Assembly: GCA_016741995.1 (NCBI GenBank)
Contig: JACVCO010000006.1
Span: 146,363 to 210,362 of the forward strand
Length of the DNA stretch: 64,000 nt
Reading direction: 5' to 3'
Source: Hydrogenophaga sp.
GTDB taxonomy: Bacteria; Pseudomonadota; Gammaproteobacteria; Burkholderiales; Burkholderiaceae_C
This document shows, piece by piece, positions 62,761-64,000 of the stretch (the first letter of the stretch is position 1; every line of letters begins with the position of its first letter). Below the pieces are notes generated by a model. That model saw only the letters and a program-made list of their open reading frames with translations, was not told the DNA's origin and did no database searches. The position numbers and the translations under genes were made by a program.

Positions 62761-62788
62761 ATGATAGGTGAGCCCCCGCGCCGACAAT
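62761..62788. promoter_or_regulatory. Divergent -10-like elements for the methyltransferase and srkA
   Basis: On the minus strand TATCAT (62766-62761) is 7 bases before ATG 62753. On the plus strand GACAAT (62783-62788) is 5 bases before ATG 62794. Neither start has a Shine-Dalgarno sequence; both transcripts could be leaderless. Confidence 0.45.
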
Positions 62789-62793
62789 CGCGC

Positions 62794-63822
62794 ATGACCA
62801 TGACAGCCACCCACCCTTTCGCGCAACTCACGCCCGACGCCGTGCTCGACGCGCTAGACGCCGCCGGCCTGCGCGGCGACGGCCGCCTCACCACACTCAA
62901 CAGCTTCGAGAACCGCGTCTATCAGGTGCCGCTGGAAACGCCCTTCGAGGGCCACGACGTGGTGGTGGCCAAGTTCTACCGGCCGCAGCGCTGGAGCGCC
63001 GCGCAGATCGCCGAAGAGCACGCCTTCGCGGCCGAGCTCGCCGCGGCCGAGGTGCCGGCGGTGGCCCCGCTCGCGCCGCAGGGCCGCACCCTGCACACGC
63101 ACGCGGGATTCTTCTGGGCCGCCAGCCCGCGCCGAGGCGGGCGCCGGCCCGAGCTCGACGACGTCGAGGTGCTCGAATGGATCGGCCGCTTTCTGGCGCG
63201 GTTGCACACCGTGGGCGCGGCGCGCCCCTTCGCGCACCGCCCGCGGCTGGACGCGCAGCGCATGGCCCGCGAGCCGCTGACCTGGCTTGAGCAACACGAT
63301 GTGGTGCCGCTGGAAGTGCAACGCGAATGGCGCGAAGTCGCGCAGCAGGCGGTGGCCGCGATCGAGCGGCACGCGGTGCTGCGCGGCGAGGCCGGGGCCG
63401 ATGGCCCGGCCTGCATCCGCCTGCATGGGGATTGCCACCCGGGCAACATCCTCTGGACGCCCGAGGGCATGCCCGGCGCCGGCCCGCACTTCGTGGACCT
63501 GGACGACGCCTGCAGCGGGCCCGCCGTGCAGGACCTGTGGATGCTGCTCTCGGGCGACCGGCGCCAGCAGACGCTGCAGCTCTCGGCCGTGCTCGATGGC
63601 TACGAGCAGTTCCGCGATTTCGACCGACGCGAACTCGCGCTCATCGAACCGCTGCGCACACTGCGCCTGATCCACTACAACGCCTGGATCGCGCGCCGCT
63701 GGGACGACCCGAGCTTCCCGCCCAACTTCCCCTGGTTCGCCCACCCCGATCACTGGCGTGGCCAGATCCGCCTGCTGCACGAGCAGATCGAGGCGATGGC
63801 CCAGCCGCCGCTGGTGGCCTGA
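62794..63822 (+). CDS. srkA: Stress response kinase A (SrkA/YihE)
   Basis: Ser/Thr protein kinase of 342 residues with an aminoglycoside phosphotransferase fold, known in E. coli to protect cells from stress-induced death. Opening block LTTLNSFENRVYQVPLE and VVVAKFYRPQRWSAAQIAEEHAF carry the ATP-binding Lys. Catalytic loop RLHGDCHPGNILW has Asp and Asn, and HFVDLDDACSGPAVQDLWMLLSG is the metal-binding segment. Length is close to E. coli SrkA. ATG 62794 is followed by a second in-frame ATG at 62800. It is not clustered with dsbA, its E. coli neighbour. Confidence 0.92.
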   Translation: MTMTATHPFAQLTPDAVLDALDAAGLRGDGRLTTLNSFENRVYQVPLETPFEGHDVVVAKFYRPQRWSAAQIAEEHAFAAELAAAEVPAVAPLAPQGRTLHTHAGFFWAASPRRGGRRPELDDVEVLEWIGRFLARLHTVGAARPFAHRPRLDAQRMAREPLTWLEQHDVVPLEVQREWREVAQQAVAAIERHAVLRGEAGADGPACIRLHGDCHPGNILWTPEGMPGAGPHFVDLDDACSGPAVQDLWMLLSGDRRQQTLQLSAVLDGYEQFRDFDRRELALIEPLRTLRLIHYNAWIARRWDDPSFPPNFPWFAHPDHWRGQIRLLHEQIEAMAQPPLVA

Positions 63823-63908
63823 GCCCCCGGGGCGTTGCCCGTACACACCCCCGGGAACCGGGCGCGCGCCTTGGGCAGAATGCCCCGCGCCGAGTACTTT
63901 CGTACGCC

Positions 63909-64000
63909 ATGCAGACCCCCTGGACCGCCACCCCGCCCTCACGCACAAAACCCCGTTGGCCCAATTGGCTTCGGCTAAGTCAAATTACCACAATCTTAAT
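63909..64000 (+). CDS. Possible 5' end of a gene running off the window
   Basis: An open frame begins at ATG 63909 and stays open through 64000 (about 30 residues: MQTPWTATPPSRTKPRWPNW, then LRLSQITTIL). A TACTTT lies 8 bases before the ATG, in the same leaderless-like layout as other genes here. The N-terminus is Pro/Arg-rich, then turns hydrophobic and could begin a membrane segment. The DNA becomes AT-rich over the last 40 bases, unlike the rest of the window. Too short to name a family, and it may not be a gene. Confidence 0.4.
   Translation, partial: MQTPWTATPPSRTKPRWPNWLRLSQITTIL

Overview
The window is high-GC, densely coded bacterial DNA. Gaps between genes are short and none exceeds 300 bases. 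The gene set (PurT, SlmA beside ArgB, type III pantothenate kinase, IcmF, bacterial ACBP, long-type FadE, PHA granule proteins, TRAP and Liv transporters) points to Betaproteobacteria, Burkholderiales, most likely a Comamonadaceae member of the Hydrogenophaga kind. That placement is inference from gene content and protein resemblance only. I saw no rRNA, tRNA, CRISPR array, transposase or prophage gene. Apart from the AT-rich last 40 bases, nothing looks like a recent insertion.

Layout. 1-1270: end of a branched-chain amino acid ABC permease pair (LivH, LivM). 1329-7969 (minus): fatty acid beta-oxidation operon (TetR regulator, acyl-CoA dehydrogenase, DUF2147 protein, FadB-like fusion, thiolase) behind a promoter with a probable TetR operator. 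8135-12015 (minus): argB, a TctDE-like two-component pair and slmA. 12068-16717: alcohol-forming fatty acyl-CoA reductase (minus), divergent from phasin, patatin-like lipase and a PhaD-like regulator. 16891-19542: alpha/beta-hydrolase-LuxR regulator, thioesterase and quinone-reductase-like enzyme, with strong nested dyads between them. 19677-23236 (minus): substrate-binding protein, M20 amidohydrolase, DUF2817 peptidase. 23384-26862: molybdopterin oxidoreductase, lipoprotein peptidase, PHA granule protein. 26890-28737: acyl-CoA-binding protein and wax ester synthase. 28734-29522: coaX.

29578-33944 is the most striking part: a CqsA/LqsA-type alpha-hydroxyketone autoinducer synthase, a CqsS-like membrane sensor kinase, a response regulator with an unrecognised output domain, and a LuxR-type regulator. 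Two almost identical lux-box-like 20-bp dyads sit between the divergent luxR-type and kinase genes and upstream of the synthase. The synthase start codon and ribosome binding site lie in an 11-bp inverted repeat. The locus looks like a hydroxyketone quorum-sensing circuit wired to a LuxR-type DNA-binding protein.

34113-64000 is mostly metabolism: persulfide dioxygenase-rhodanese, a DctPQM TRAP transporter, PPK2 and isobutyryl-CoA mutase behind a long dyad, lipid kinase, arginase, GMC oxidoreductase, hydroxybutyryl-CoA dehydrogenase, glutathione reductase, AMP nucleosidase, a periplasmic xanthine-dehydrogenase-family enzyme, purT, psd, an exporter pair, carboxylate-amine ligase with an antiporter, a methyltransferase and srkA.

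Two themes run across the window. One is acyl-CoA and storage-lipid metabolism: beta-oxidation, fatty alcohol and wax ester synthesis, PHA granule proteins, ACBP, IcmF. The other is a repeated promoter style in which a -10-like hexamer lies 5-9 bases before the start codon with no Shine-Dalgarno sequence, suggesting many leaderless mRNAs.
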